Part shown: in pieces, positions 42,593 through 50,411 of the stretch
Layout: each line of letters opens with the position of its first letter
Numbering within the stretch: the first letter of the stretch is position 1
DNA from: Acidobacteriota bacterium
GTDB taxonomy: Bacteria > Acidobacteriota > Vicinamibacteria > Vicinamibacterales > Vicinamibacteraceae
DNA length: 64,000 nt
Assembly: GCA_020845575.1 (NCBI GenBank)
Contig: JADLFL010000035.1
Location: 1-64,000 of the forward strand
Reading direction: 5' to 3'
Program-made: the position numbers and the translations under genes
The notes under the pieces: model-generated
What the model saw: the letters and a program-made list of their open reading frames with translations, nothing else
What the model was told of the DNA's origin: nothing
Databases searched by the model: none

Positions 42593-45206
42593 GGGACGTC
42601 ACCTTTCCGAGTGGGAGTACAGCGCGCGCGAGCGGCTTGGCGACGGGCTCGAACTCCGTGATCTCGAACGTCTGGTTCGCGGTCAGGTTCGTGAAGCGCT
42701 GACGCGTGTTGGTCGACGGCCACCACACGTCCACCCGCACGACGCGATCGGCCTTGCCGAGTCCGATGTGCTGCAGGAGCGGGGAGCCCCCGAACGATCC
42801 GCCCGTCGTCACCGTGCGATGCATGACGCGCTGGCCGGCGGGCCCCTCGGCCGTCACGGCGATCCGCGCGCCGATCGCGCTGCGGTTGCTCTTGACGCCC
42901 ACCAGTTTCAACGCCAGCCAGTCGTTGCCGTGGCCGGGGTTGCGGAAGAGGCGCACGGCGTGGGAGTCGCCCGGCACCGCGCCGCCCACCTCGAAGACGA
43001 TGTCCTGGTCACCATCGTTGTCGAGATCGGCGAACGACACCCCGTGACCCTTGTGCAGTTCACCGGTCCCCGACGAGAACGTCACGTCCACGAAGCGCGT
43101 GCCGTCCTTGTTGCGCAACAGCGAGCTCGGCGTGAGCGCGCCGTAGGACGGGTTGCCGGTCCCGAGATAGATGTCGAGCCAGCCGTCGTTGTCGATGTCG
43201 CCGAAGTTGGCGCCCATCGGCATGAACACCTTGCCGAGGCCGACCGCCATCGACACGTCGGCGAAGGTGCCGTCGCCCTTGTTGCGATAGAGCTTCAGCG
43301 TGGTGCCGTTCGGCGGCAGGCCGAGGTAGGTGCGCGCCGACTCGACGACTGACGTGTAGTAGCTGGTGACGAACAGGTCCTGCCAGCCATCGTTGTCGTA
43401 GTCGAACGCCCACGACGCGAACGCCTTCAGCGAGCCGGGCACACCGGCGGCCAACGCCACTTCGGTAAACGTGCGGTCGCGGTTGTTGCGATAGAGGAAG
43501 CTCTCGCCGGTGAGGTTGGACGCATACAGGTCCTGCCAGCCGTCGTTGTCGTAGTCGAACGCCACCACGCCCTTGGTGAACGCGACGTGCGTCAGGCCCG
43601 CCGCCTTCCCGATCTCGCGGAACGTGCCGTCGCCCTGGTTCAGATGGAGCTGCGCCTCGCCGCCCTCCTGGCCGACGAAGATGTCGAGCAGCCCGTCGTT
43701 GTCGATGTCGGTCCACACGGCCGCCTGCGTCGCGGTGATCGGCCCGTCGAGGCCGGCGGCCACCGTGACGTCCGCGAAGCCGCCCTTGCAGTCGTTGCGC
43801 AGCAGCGACTTGCGCTGCGGACGGTCCCAACCTCCGCGCAACACCAGGATGTCCACGCACCCGTCGTTGTCGTAGTCGGCGTGCACCGCATTGAGGCCGC
43901 CGAGCTGCCCCGTGAGCCCCGACGCGGCGGTGACGTCCGCGAACGTGCCGTCGGGCAGCCGACGGAACGACTTCATCTGCGCGCAGGGGTCCGAGCTCGA
44001 GGTGATGAAGTCGAGCAGGCCATCGTTGTCGAAGTCGTCGACGAGCGACGACCCTGACGTCGCCACGGAGTGCAGCCCCACGTCCCTCGCCACGTCGGTG
44101 AAGCGACCGAGGTCTTCTGCGGATTCGAACGTGGACGGCGGGATGAGGTGCGCGGGCGGCACTTCCTTCGGATAGCCCCCCACCGTCATGTAGGCGATGT
44201 TGAGCATCCACTTCACTTCGAGCTCGTCGGGCCTGTGCGACAGGTAGCGGAGGAAGTGCTCGATCGCCTTGCGGGAGGCCGTGGTGTCGGCATACGGCGC
44301 GAGACCCAGCGGCGTCAGCAGGCAGCGATCGTCGGCGTGCTCCTGCACGCTGTTGTCCATCTCCGCCTTCCGCAACCACGCGATGCCGAGCGCCTCTTCG
44401 AGCTGGACGGCCGTGGGATCCGACGGTGACGCATGCGTGACCACCAGCGCGAGCGCCTTCGAGAACTGATCGATGACCGCGTCCATCCGCCCGCTGTACG
44501 CATACGTCTGTCCGAGCCCGAAGTGCAGTTGCAGCACGCGCGGCGGCGGCATGGTCACTGCCGCGCCACCAGGCCCCAGCAGTTGTTCGTACCGGCGTGT
44601 GAGGCTGTCAACGGCGTCGCGGCGCGCCTGGCAGATGCTGCCCGGGAGCGTGTTCCACCCGTCGGGTTTCGGCAGGGCATCCTGCCCGGTCAACACCTCG
44701 CCGAAGCCCGAGATGTTCAGCACGTACTTCACGCTTCCCGACGCCGTCAGCCCGGGGTTGGTGGGGTCGGGTCTGGCGCCGACTGCCGCGCCGTGCGACA
44801 CGACCTGCACGAGCGCGAAGCCGGCGGGCACCGCCACCACCGACGTGACCTGTCCCGGTCGGACACCGCGCAGCGCGTCACGCAATTCGGGGCGGAGCTG
44901 CGCCGGGTCGATCGAACCCAGCAGCCCGCCGTCCGGGGCCGACGGATCGACAGAATGCTCGCGCGCCAGCGTCGCGAAGTCCTCGCCCGCCTTCGCCCGT
45001 GCAAGCACGCGCTGCGCCTCGCTCTCCGACGCCACGATGAGGATCCGCAGCACCACGGGTCCTTGCCCGGCATCCTGCATCGCCGCACTCGCGCGGACGT
45101 GGAGGCCGATGCACACGGCAATAGTCACGAGCAGCAGGCCCCACGGCCTGAGGACAGGGCGGAAGATCGAGCGAATCAAGCGATCGAATGTACGGCACTC
45201 AGGCAC
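42570..45206 (-). CDS. CRTAC1-type FG-GAP/ASPIC-UnbV protein with N-terminal parvulin domain
   Basis: Secreted protein of 878 residues. After a signal/anchor (about 15-42) comes a parvulin-type PPIase domain (about 50-140, AKAGEDFATLAREHSVDPSA then GGLLGSIDP). A TPR-like helical part follows (about 215-345), then seven or so FG-GAP/VCBS repeats with DYDNDGWQDL-type calcium loops (about 370-760). The C-terminus is an ASPIC/UnbV domain (about 795-860, GARIAVTAEGPAGQR). FG-GAP/ASPIC proteins are thought to be surface binding proteins; the fusion with a prolyl isomerase is unusual. The start is GTG. It leads into the SCO gene. Confidence 0.9.
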   Translation of the reverse strand: MPECRTFDRLIRSIFRPVLRPWGLLLVTIAVCIGLHVRASAAMQDAGQGPVVLRILIVASESEAQRVLARAKAGEDFATLAREHSVDPSAPDGGLLGSIDPAQLRPELRDALRGVRPGQVTSVVAVPAGFALVQVVSHGAAVGARPDPTNPGLTASGSVKYVLNISGFGEVLTGQDALPKPDGWNTLPGSICQARRDAVDSLTRRYEQLLGPGGAAVTMPPPRVLQLHFGLGQTYAYSGRMDAVIDQFSKALALVVTHASPSDPTAVQLEEALGIAWLRKAEMDNSVQEHADDRCLLTPLGLAPYADTTASRKAIEHFLRYLSHRPDELEVKWMLNIAYMTVGGYPKEVPPAHLIPPSTFESAEDLGRFTDVARDVGLHSVATSGSSLVDDFDNDGLLDFITSSSDPCAQMKSFRRLPDGTFADVTAASGLTGQLGGLNAVHADYDNDGCVDILVLRGGWDRPQRKSLLRNDCKGGFADVTVAAGLDGPITATQAAVWTDIDNDGLLDIFVGQEGGEAQLHLNQGDGTFREIGKAAGLTHVAFTKGVVAFDYDNDGWQDLYASNLTGESFLYRNNRDRTFTEVALAAGVPGSLKAFASWAFDYDNDGWQDLFVTSYYTSVVESARTYLGLPPNGTTLKLYRNKGDGTFADVSMAVGLGKVFMPMGANFGDIDNDGWLDIYLGTGNPSYGALTPSSLLRNKDGTRFVDVTFSSGTGELHKGHGVSFADLDNDGDQDIVFEVGGAVPGDSHAVRLFRNPGHGNDWLALKLVGVKSNRSAIGARIAVTAEGPAGQRVMHRTVTTGGSFGGSPLLQHIGLGKADRVVRVDVWWPSTNTRQRFTNLTANQTFEITEFEPVAKPLARAVLPLGKVTSRAATHAH

Positions 45207-45276
45207 GAACCGTGACAGCGGCCGGGCGATTCCGGTGGGGTTAGCTTCAAAGCGGCGAGAGATTAGCTGGTATGCA

Positions 45277-45492
45277 CTAGGCTAGTCCCGGCCCGTCATT
45301 CATCGCCAAGGGGAGTTCGGTGACGACAGACGCGAGGTCCACCGAGCGGATGGCGTCGAGCGCGCACTCCCAGCGCCCCTCGACGCACAGTCCGCGAATC
45401 CCTGCGTCTTCGTACGCAGCCATGGCTGCCTCGAGACAGGCCTGCCTCACGGCTTCGAGTCGTTGGTGGTCGTGCGTGTCCGTTCGCGTCAT
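45277..45492 (-). CDS. small conserved-looking protein of unknown function
   Basis: Protein of 71 residues, mostly helical (RLEAVRQACLEAAMAAYEDA then GIRGLCVEGRWECALDAIRS). Three cysteines are present. I do not know a function. GGGAG lies eight bases upstream of the ATG at 45492; an ATG at 45513 would add seven residues. It is divergent from the Rrf2 gene, and the heptamer array lies between them. A long open frame upstream reads the repeats and is not used. Confidence 0.6.
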   Translation of the reverse strand: MTRTDTHDHQRLEAVRQACLEAAMAAYEDAGIRGLCVEGRWECALDAIRSVDLASVVTELPLAMNDGPGLA

Positions 45493-45561
45493 GGCAGGGA
45501 CTCCCGCGCCCATTCTGTCTCTCTTCCCTCTTCGTCCTTCGACCTCGGGCCCCTGGGCCTC

Positions 45562-45596
45562 CCGGTTGCCGGTTGCCGGTTGCCGGTTGCCGGTTG
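45562..45596. repeat. heptamer tandem repeat, 5 x CCGGTTG
   Basis: Five perfect copies lie in the divergent spacer directly upstream of the Rrf2 promoter. The copy with TTGCCG at 45580-45585 is exactly 17 bases from the TAAACT -10 element. Confidence 0.97.
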
Positions 45597-45608
45597 CCGA
45601 TTTAAACT
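45580..45608 (+). promoter_or_regulatory. Rrf2 gene promoter using a repeat-derived -35
   Basis: TTGCCG (45580-45585), 17 bases, then TAAACT (45603-45608). The start codon is ten bases downstream, so the leader would be only a few bases long. Confidence 0.45.
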
Positions 45609-45618
45609 TGCATGGCGT

Positions 45619-46068
45619 ATGCAGCTTAACGCGTTCACCGACTACAGCCTGCGCGTCCTCGTGTATGCGGCATCGCAACCCGAGCAGCAGTGCGTGACGG
45701 CCGATGTCGCCGCGGCGTTCGGCGTGTCTCGCAACCATATGGTCAAGGTCGTCCACGCGCTGCAGCGGTTCGGGTACGTGCGGACGGTGCGCGGCAGACG
45801 CGGCGGGTTCCGCCTCGCGGCGGCGCCGGACCGCATTCGCCTCGGCGACGTCGTCAGGCGCACCGAAGGCACGCTCGCGCTCGTCGAGTGCTTCGAGACA
45901 GGGAGCGCATGCCCGCTCACGCGGGCGTGCGGCATCAAACGTGCATTGAGCAACGCGTCCAGCGCGTTCTTCGAGGTGCTCGACAGGTGGACCGTGGCCG
46001 ACGCGATCGGCGAGCCGCAGTGGGCCGCGCGCGTGCATCGGCTGCACGTCCGGAGGAAATCGGCATGA
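45619..46068 (+). CDS. Rrf2 family transcriptional regulator, NsrR-like
   Basis: Regulator of 149 residues. The winged helix-turn-helix is at about 25-65 (VAAAFGVSRNHMVKVVHALQ). Three cysteines, Cys91, Cys98 and Cys104 (C-x6-C-x5-C), match the 4Fe-4S ligands of NsrR-type nitric oxide sensors. The family opening MQLNAFTDYSLRVLVYAA is typical of NsrR. The stop overlaps the start of the truncated haemoglobin gene (ATGA), which fits a nitric-oxide-responsive operon in which the sensor controls its detoxifying partner. Confidence 0.92.
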   Translation: MQLNAFTDYSLRVLVYAASQPEQQCVTADVAAAFGVSRNHMVKVVHALQRFGYVRTVRGRRGGFRLAAAPDRIRLGDVVRRTEGTLALVECFETGSACPLTRACGIKRALSNASSAFFEVLDRWTVADAIGEPQWAARVHRLHVRRKSA

Positions 46069-46436
46069 CAGACATCACTTCGCGTCCGGACATCGAACGC
46101 CTCGTCGACACGTTCTACGGACTCGTGCGGGGAGACGACCTGCTGGGCCCGATCTTCGATGACGTCGCGCACGTCGACTGGGCCGAACACCTGCCCAAGA
46201 TGTACGCCTTCTGGGACGCGGTGCTCTTCGGCACGCCGGGGTTCAAGGGCAACCCGCTCGCGACGCACGTCATGCTCTCGCGCAAGACGCCGCTCGCCGA
46301 ACGCGAGTTCGGCAGATGGATCACGCTCTTCCACCAGACCGTCGACCAGGAGTTCGCCGGGCCGATGGCCACCGAAGCCAAGCGGCGAGCCGAGCAGATC
46401 GCCATGACCATGCAGTACCACGTCAACGCGCATTGA
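46065..46436 (+). CDS. group III truncated haemoglobin
   Basis: Haem protein of 123 residues. The group III signature is seen in FYGLVRGDDLLGPIF, HLPKMYAFWDAVLFG and FKGNPLATH, where His68 is the probable proximal haem ligand. It probably binds NO or O2, or handles reactive nitrogen species. GGAGG lies eight bases before the ATG, which overlaps the regulator stop. Its pairing with an NsrR-like regulator supports a role in NO defence. Confidence 0.92.
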   Translation: MTDITSRPDIERLVDTFYGLVRGDDLLGPIFDDVAHVDWAEHLPKMYAFWDAVLFGTPGFKGNPLATHVMLSRKTPLAEREFGRWITLFHQTVDQEFAGPMATEAKRRAEQIAMTMQYHVNAH

Positions 46437-46487
46437 CGGAGGCCTCGGTGCAGGGGTGGTAGGCTGACTGCCGAGGAGCCCTCCCTG

Positions 46488-47675
46488 ATGAAGCGCCGCC
46501 ATTTCGTCAATTCGCTCACGTCCGGGCTCGTCGGTGTGCTGGGCACCAGCCGCGAGGCTACGGCGGTCGCGACGCAGGGGCCATCGCCCGTTCGTACGCC
46601 GCTCGTGCTGATGGCACCGCGTCCCGATGGTGTCGAGGCGATCTGGGCGGTGAACCGCCTCTGCACGGGCCGCGTCGAGTGGGAGGCCGCCGACGGCACG
46701 CGCGGGAACACGGCCACCACGTCGTTCGGCTTCGTCCCGCAGGGCGAACACGTCCTGCGCGTGCGTCTGCAGGGCTTCACGCCAGGCGCGACGTATCGGC
46801 TTCGCACCGTGACGCGGGCCGCCGGAGAGACGGCCGAGATCCCGAGTGCGTGGAAGTCGTTCCGGACGCTGGATCCGTCAGCGGCTCGTACGTCGTTCGT
46901 CGTCTGGAACGACACCCACATCCACGACGAGACCATCAAGCGCCTTCACGAGGTGACGCCCGCCGCCGACTTCCTCGTCTGGAACGGCGACACGTGCAAC
47001 GACTGGAAGACGTCGGACATCCTCGTGCCGACGCTGCTGCACCCCGGAGAGTGCGACATCACGGAAGGCCGGCCCCTGCTCCTCACGTTCGGCAATCACG
47101 ACGTGCGGGGACCTCGCGCATTCGAGATGCCCGACATCGTCGCCACGCCGTCGGCGCGCCCCTTCTACGCCTTCAGGTCTGGACCCGTCGCGGTGATCTG
47201 CCTGCACACGGGCGAAGACAAGCCCGACGACCATCCCAGTTTCGGCGGCCGCGTCGCGTTCGATGCGCTGCGCAGGGAACAGGCGGCCTGGCTGGCCGAC
47301 ACGATTCGGCAGCCGGGCATCAGCGACGCGCCGTATCGCGTGGTGTTCTGCCACATCCCGCTGCGGTGGCTCGATGAAGGTCCGCAGGACTACGCCGCCA
47401 CGGGGTTCGATCGCCACAGCGGCCGCAGCCGCGCCGCGTGGCACGACTCGCTCGTGGCGTGGAAGACACAGGTCATCGTCTCCGGCCACACGCACCGCCG
47501 CGCGTGGCTGCCTCCCACCACCGAATTCCCGTACGGCCAACTCGTCGGCGGCGGTCCGAGGCTCGAGGGCGCCACATGGATCGGCGGCGCCGCCGACGCG
47601 CAACAGCTCACGCTGCAGGTGCACGACCTCCAGGGCACCGTCCAGGAAACCGTGTCCTTCAAGCCCCTCCGGTAG
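46488..47675 (+). CDS. Tat-exported metallophosphoesterase
   Basis: Calcineurin-like phosphoesterase of 395 residues. The N-terminus MKRRHFVNSLTSGLVGVL is a Tat signal. A fibronectin-like N-domain (about 40-125) precedes the catalytic domain, whose metal-binding motifs are NDTHIHDE, NGDTCND, GNHDVRG, CHIPLRW and SGHTHRR. It resembles purple-acid-phosphatase-type secreted enzymes. The substrate is unknown. A GAGGAG ribosome site precedes the ATG. Confidence 0.9.
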   Translation: MKRRHFVNSLTSGLVGVLGTSREATAVATQGPSPVRTPLVLMAPRPDGVEAIWAVNRLCTGRVEWEAADGTRGNTATTSFGFVPQGEHVLRVRLQGFTPGATYRLRTVTRAAGETAEIPSAWKSFRTLDPSAARTSFVVWNDTHIHDETIKRLHEVTPAADFLVWNGDTCNDWKTSDILVPTLLHPGECDITEGRPLLLTFGNHDVRGPRAFEMPDIVATPSARPFYAFRSGPVAVICLHTGEDKPDDHPSFGGRVAFDALRREQAAWLADTIRQPGISDAPYRVVFCHIPLRWLDEGPQDYAATGFDRHSGRSRAAWHDSLVAWKTQVIVSGHTHRRAWLPPTTEFPYGQLVGGGPRLEGATWIGGAADAQQLTLQVHDLQGTVQETVSFKPLR

Positions 47676-47698
47676 AACCCGCCGGGGCGCGCGGGAAT

Positions 47699-47712
47699 CC
47701 GGTGCCCGGTGC
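47699..47712. repeat. heptamer repeat, 2 x CCGGTGC
   Basis: Two copies, the reverse complement phase of the CCGGGCA unit type, lie just after the phosphoesterase gene. The rest of the 186-bp spacer up to the hemerythrin gene shows no gene. Confidence 0.7.
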
Positions 47713-47849
47713 CTCGACGCTCGGACTGGACGAGTCGTGGACGGGCCCACCACCATGACGCGCATCAAGCAAGAACTCCAGGCACAATCGGCGACGCCAG
47801 TGAGCCATTGGCGATCGTCGCGGTCCTGAATGGCGCACCCTCGGTGCGT

Positions 47850-47861
47850 CATAATCGGGAC
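47850..47861 (+). promoter_or_regulatory. leaderless -10 promoter of hemerythrin gene
   Basis: CATAAT is followed by CGGGAC and a GTG start codon. The spacing suggests a leaderless transcript and supports the choice of GTG as start. Confidence 0.5.
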
Positions 47862-48428
47862 GTGCGCATCCAGATCGGGGGACAGACGCATCACGGGTTC
47901 GACGAGCCGCTCGGGCTGCTGAGCGACTGCCATCGGCGGATCGAGCACTTCCTGCAGGTGCTCGTCACCGTCGACCAGCGCCTGTCCGGTGGTCGGCTCG
48001 ACGCCGAGCACCGGCACGCACTCGAAGCGGCCGTGAAGTACTTCGAGCAGGCAGCGCCGCACCATACGGCCGACGAGGAGGACAGCCTGTTCCCGCGTCT
48101 GCGCGCCAACGGTGATGCCGACGTCCGGAGGGCACTGTCACTCGTGCAGCGGCTCGAACGCGACCACGACACGGCCGACGCGCACCACGACGTCGTGAAC
48201 GGGCTCGTGCATCGCTGGCTGCAGGATGACGGACTCGCCGCGCCGGAAGCGGCAGCGCTGCGTCAGCATCTGGCGGCGTTGCAGGCACTGTACCGAGCCC
48301 ACATCGCCGTTGAGGACGATGAAGTGTTTCCCGTTGCCGCCCGCGTCCTCGACGAACGGACACTGCAACAGATCGGTCAGGAGATGGCCGAGCGCCGCGG
48401 CGTGTCAGTGCCAGCAGACGTGTCCTGA
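47862..48428 (+). CDS. hemerythrin HHE domain protein
   Basis: Helical protein of 188 residues with the HHE cation-binding fold. Probable di-iron ligands occur in CHRRIEHFL (about 27-33), HHTADEEDSLFP, ERDHDTADAHHD and HIAVEDDEVFP. These proteins bind O2, NO or act in iron-sulphur repair. Its location two genes after an NsrR-like regulator and a truncated haemoglobin fits the nitrosative stress theme. The start is GTG; an upstream frame is open but has no signal. Confidence 0.88.
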   Translation: MRIQIGGQTHHGFDEPLGLLSDCHRRIEHFLQVLVTVDQRLSGGRLDAEHRHALEAAVKYFEQAAPHHTADEEDSLFPRLRANGDADVRRALSLVQRLERDHDTADAHHDVVNGLVHRWLQDDGLAAPEAAALRQHLAALQALYRAHIAVEDDEVFPVAARVLDERTLQQIGQEMAERRGVSVPADVS

Positions 48429-48446
48429 CCGGGCACCGGGCACCGG
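48429..48446. repeat. heptamer repeat, 2 x CCGGGCA
   Basis: Two copies plus CCGG begin on the base after the hemerythrin stop codon. The 257-bp spacer up to the PEP-CTERM gene holds no recognisable gene. Confidence 0.8.
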
Positions 48447-48685
48447 AACTCAGACGTCGGGCGCGGGCCGGCGACAGGACCCGCGCCTTCACGCCCGCTC
48501 GCGATTGCTTCACGGGCTCTTCCAGCCCGTTGGTCAGCCGTGCGCCCACTCGGATCACCGGCGTCGGCTCGCTCGGGGCGGGGAACACCGGCTGGAGAGC
48601 GATGACGCGGATGCCGTTCTGCAGGCGATCCCGGCAACCAGGGAGCGGCTCGACCTGGACGTCGAGTTGGCGTCACCGGCCGACT

Positions 48686-49759
48686 TCATCCCCGCAAGGA
48701 CGTCGCCGACTGCTCGCACGTGGTCTGCTGACGCGAGCAACGCGATCCAGTTGACCGTCCTGCCGGACGGCCAGTAGCACGCAGAAGCGCGGCGCCGAGC
48801 ATGCCGCAGGCGACGAGCAACAGCCCGCCCGGTTCGGGAACGGTGGTCTGGTCGTCCGAGCCGGCGTCGTCGAGCGACGTGAGCCTGAACCAGCCGTCCG
48901 ACGAGAGGGTCATCGGGTCGCCGAGGAACGCCTCGGCCAGGACCTCGGCGCGCGCCGCGCCGACATACGCGTACATGTCGTAGTAGACGGTCAGTTCGCC
49001 ATACGGCGGGATCGACGGCAGCGCGAGCGTTGCTGCGTACGCGCCGATGTCCATCCGGAAAGTGTTGCCGTCCAATGTGGTCGTCAGATCCGCGTGGCCG
49101 CTGCTCGTCGTCTGGACCTGATGCGGCGGCGGTAGTCCTGAGTCGCCGTCCATACGGACGTAGTAGTCGAGGAGCGAGCCCGTCGTCTCGTCCCACGTGC
49201 CCCCGAACCCGCCCGCCGGACTCTTGAGTACGTAGTCGATCGACGCAATCACGCGTCCGAAGACCGCGTCGAAGGTCTCGGAGAAGTCGGTGATCTCGAT
49301 GTGTCCGGCTGGGATCCCGAACGAGAACTGCATGAGATCGAGGCTGCGGTCGTCATGGCTGTTCTTGATCGTCATGCTCATCCGCGCGAGTGCGACGGAT
49401 CCGCCGGGCGCGCCGACGTTCTTGTCGATGCCCACTTCGAGCGTGCTGGCATCGGCCAACGCCGACCCGAATCCGCTGTCGGGGTTACCCGCCGCGTACG
49501 CCACGTAGCTCTCGTTCCTGTCGCCGGAGCCGGGAACGACAGGCTGGGCGGTATAGGGCCTGACCGCGAGATACTCGCGAATCGGAAACGCGATCGGCAG
49601 GCCATCCCGGAGATCCGACGACCCGAAGATGAGACGCACGCCGGTGTTCACCTCGTACGACACTCCGATCAGGTCGAACGGCTCTGCCGCGGCGGGCGTC
49701 GCCAGGAGCCACGGCAGAGCCATGACCATCAGCAGGCGTGCGGTTGGTCGTCTTGTCAT
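48686..49759 (-). CDS. PEP-CTERM sorting domain protein
   Basis: Secreted protein of 357 residues. Signal peptide MTRRPTARLLMVMALPWLLATPAAA; a beta-rich body follows. The C-terminal sorting signal VPEPGGLLLVACGMLGAALLRA is recognised by exosortase, which anchors or releases such proteins, often together with exopolysaccharide. About 30 residues follow the Arg after the hydrophobic segment (ending TSLRG), longer than the usual few, so a late frameshift or read-through of the normal stop is possible. GGAGG lies six bases before the ATG. It is divergent from the third ECF sigma gene. Confidence 0.82.
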   Translation of the reverse strand: MTRRPTARLLMVMALPWLLATPAAAEPFDLIGVSYEVNTGVRLIFGSSDLRDGLPIAFPIREYLAVRPYTAQPVVPGSGDRNESYVAYAAGNPDSGFGSALADASTLEVGIDKNVGAPGGSVALARMSMTIKNSHDDRSLDLMQFSFGIPAGHIEITDFSETFDAVFGRVIASIDYVLKSPAGGFGGTWDETTGSLLDYYVRMDGDSGLPPPHQVQTTSSGHADLTTTLDGNTFRMDIGAYAATLALPSIPPYGELTVYYDMYAYVGAARAEVLAEAFLGDPMTLSSDGWFRLTSLDDAGSDDQTTVPEPGGLLLVACGMLGAALLRATGRPAGRSTGSRCSRQQTTCEQSATSLRG

Positions 49760-49813
49760 CGTTTCCTCCACAACTGGGGATCGCGTCGACCGCGCGTGAA
49801 CCTGGTCACGCCC

Positions 49814-50395
49814 ATGGAAGGCCCTGTCACACGGTGTCTGTCGGAATGGCGCGAGGGCGATACGAGTGCGAGGGATCGGCTCGTGCCGCTCGTGTATGGC
49901 GAGCTGCGATCGCTGGCGCGACGCCAGCTCGCCCGTGAGTCGGCGGCGCACACGCTGTCGGCAACAGCACTCGTCCACGAGGTCTACCTTCGCCTCCTGC
50001 GGCAGCGGCAGATCGCGGCGCACGACCGTCAGGCGTTCCTGCTCGTGGCGGGCGCGGCGATGCGGCGCGTGCTCGTCGACCACGCGCGTGCCCACCGGCG
50101 CCTCAAGCGAGGCGCCGCGCAACACGTGGCGTCGCTCGACGATGTGGAGGTGCCGATCCTGAGCGCACTCGAGATGGAGGAGGTGCTCGCAATCGACGCG
50201 GCGCTCGACGCACTCGACGCCCGGAACGCACGTGCCAGGCAGGTCATCGAATGCCGGATCTTCGGCGGCCTCACGCTCGAGGAAACCGCACACGCACTGA
50301 ACCTGTCGCCGAAAACCGTACAGCGCAGTTGGACGACAGGGCTGGCCTGGTTGCGCAACGTCATCGGCGTCCCCGCCGTCGACACGCGGTCCTGA
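49814..50395 (+). CDS. ECF RNA polymerase sigma factor
   Basis: Third kinase-linked ECF sigma factor, 193 residues. Region 2 is in LVPLVYGELRSLARRQLARE and TLSATALVHEVYLRL; region 4 is in IECRIFGGLTLEETAHALNL followed by SPKTVQRSW. An upstream GTG at 49796 would add six residues. It precedes the kinase gene by 16 bases and is divergent from the PEP-CTERM gene, a possible target. Confidence 0.92.
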   Translation: MEGPVTRCLSEWREGDTSARDRLVPLVYGELRSLARRQLARESAAHTLSATALVHEVYLRLLRQRQIAAHDRQAFLLVAGAAMRRVLVDHARAHRRLKRGAAQHVASLDDVEVPILSALEMEEVLAIDAALDALDARNARARQVIECRIFGGLTLEETAHALNLSPKTVQRSWTTGLAWLRNVIGVPAVDTRS

Positions 50396-50411
50396 TCGCG
50401 GTTGCCACGTC

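Noticed and set aside
45600-45625. NsrR operator overlapping the Rrf2 start
   Set aside because: ATTTAAACTTGCATGGCGTATGC has weak dyad symmetry, but does not match the NsrR site well enough to call.
13671-48446. Heptamer arrays as CRISPR or as a coding repeat protein
   Set aside because: Units are only 7 bp with no spacers. The open frames through them (reading PVAGCRL repeats) have no ribosome site and are joined to unrelated downstream frames.
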